A DNA stretch of 64,000 nt from Dermabacter vaginalis (GTDB lineage Bacteria; Actinomycetota; Actinomycetes; Actinomycetales; Dermabacteraceae): NCBI RefSeq assembly GCF_001678905.1, contig NZ_CP012117.1, forward strand, positions 62,001-126,000, read 5' to 3'. Each line of letters starts with the position of its first letter. Positions within the stretch are counted from its first letter, which is position 1. Positions 63,804 through 64,000 of this stretch are shown here, piece after piece. The position numbers and the translations under genes are program-made. Under the pieces are notes generated by a model. The model was not told where the DNA came from. It saw only the letters and a list, made by a program, of their open reading frames with translations, and did no database searches.

Positions 63804-63831
63804 GTTCTCGTCATGTTTCCGTGATGTTCAT
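63804..63831 (+). promoter_or_regulatory. Conserved upstream element, cassette C
   Basis: GTTCTC (63804), GTTTCC (63815) and GTTCAT (63826) recur at 11-base spacing, and GTTTCCGTGATGTT begins 173 bases before the WXG100 start. This matches the arrangement in cassettes A and B although the adjacent bases differ. Confidence 0.45.
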
Positions 63832-64000
63832 CTTGGGGGTTGTCAAGGGGATCGAGGTTGACTGCTCCTCGAGGGGCTATTGCGACGTTTCGTCTATTTT
63901 GCCCAGTGGCGATATTGCGGTCCAGAACTACTTGCGCAGTGGACTTGGGTTGTGTTTCTGGTAGGAATGCCATGTCCGCGATAGTGGTTGCGTCTGCGCT
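63832..64000. other. Window end, no supported gene
   Basis: A 65-codon minus-strand open frame (63776-63973) runs through the promoter region of cassette C, has no recognisable content and is probably not a gene. Whether another cassette follows beyond 64000 cannot be seen. Confidence 0.5.

Noticed and set aside
63776..63973. 65-codon minus-strand open frame at the window end
   Set aside because: It runs through the conserved upstream element of cassette C and has no supporting features.

Overview
The window is a high-GC chromosome segment from an actinobacterium. Evidence for this is the ESX/WXG100 secretion substrates, sortase-anchored and Tat-exported proteins, GTG/TTG starts and leaderless genes. 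The gene mix suggests the Micrococcales (Dermabacter/Brachybacterium-like); this is an inference from memory, not a search result.

Layout. 1-6310 is a decayed defence corner. It holds the 3' part of an IS256-type transposase, a truncated and frameshifted MmeI-like restriction-modification gene, an ArsR regulator with a CDF zinc/cadmium exporter, a hypothetical protein, and an Mrr-type restriction endonuclease. 6365-8435 is a Tm-1-like/PEP-hydrolase-like pair. 8665-12071 is a first type VII secretion (T7SS) effector locus: adaptor, effector with a glycine-zipper tail, two soluble proteins and a small membrane protein. 12201-14657 encodes a large wall-anchored anchor-M protein behind a Zur-like operator. 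An IS150-type element (14694-16132) has landed inside that gene's terminator hairpin. 16199-19413 is an ABC exporter operon. 20436-26595 is a gamma-glutamylation catabolic cluster with a divergent ethanolamine-type permease. 26688-35029 holds an ATP-grasp ligase, cytosine permease/deaminase, a wall protein and two Tat-exported hydrolases. 35048-41984 holds an FAD/Fe-S oxidase, two transporters and an SDR. 41994-50219 is a sugar locus: ROK repressor, ABC importer, dihydroxyacetone kinase and GH13 glucosidase.

50376-64000 is the most unusual part: a tandem array of three T7SS cassettes, all on the minus strand. Each has an almost identical repeat of about 0.9 kb encoding two WXG100-like proteins, then a conserved hairpin, then a divergent adaptor gene and a large effector-like gene. 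Cassette A ends in a YeeF-type nuclease domain followed by two small genes, one YezG-like, that look like immunity genes. Cassettes B and C end in Pro/Ala-rich repeats plus a shared C-terminal domain I do not recognise, and have no visible immunity gene. The adaptor of cassette B carries an in-frame stop. The locus at 8665 uses the same N-terminal effector domain and adaptor family, so the two regions probably serve one secretion machine whose core genes lie outside the window.
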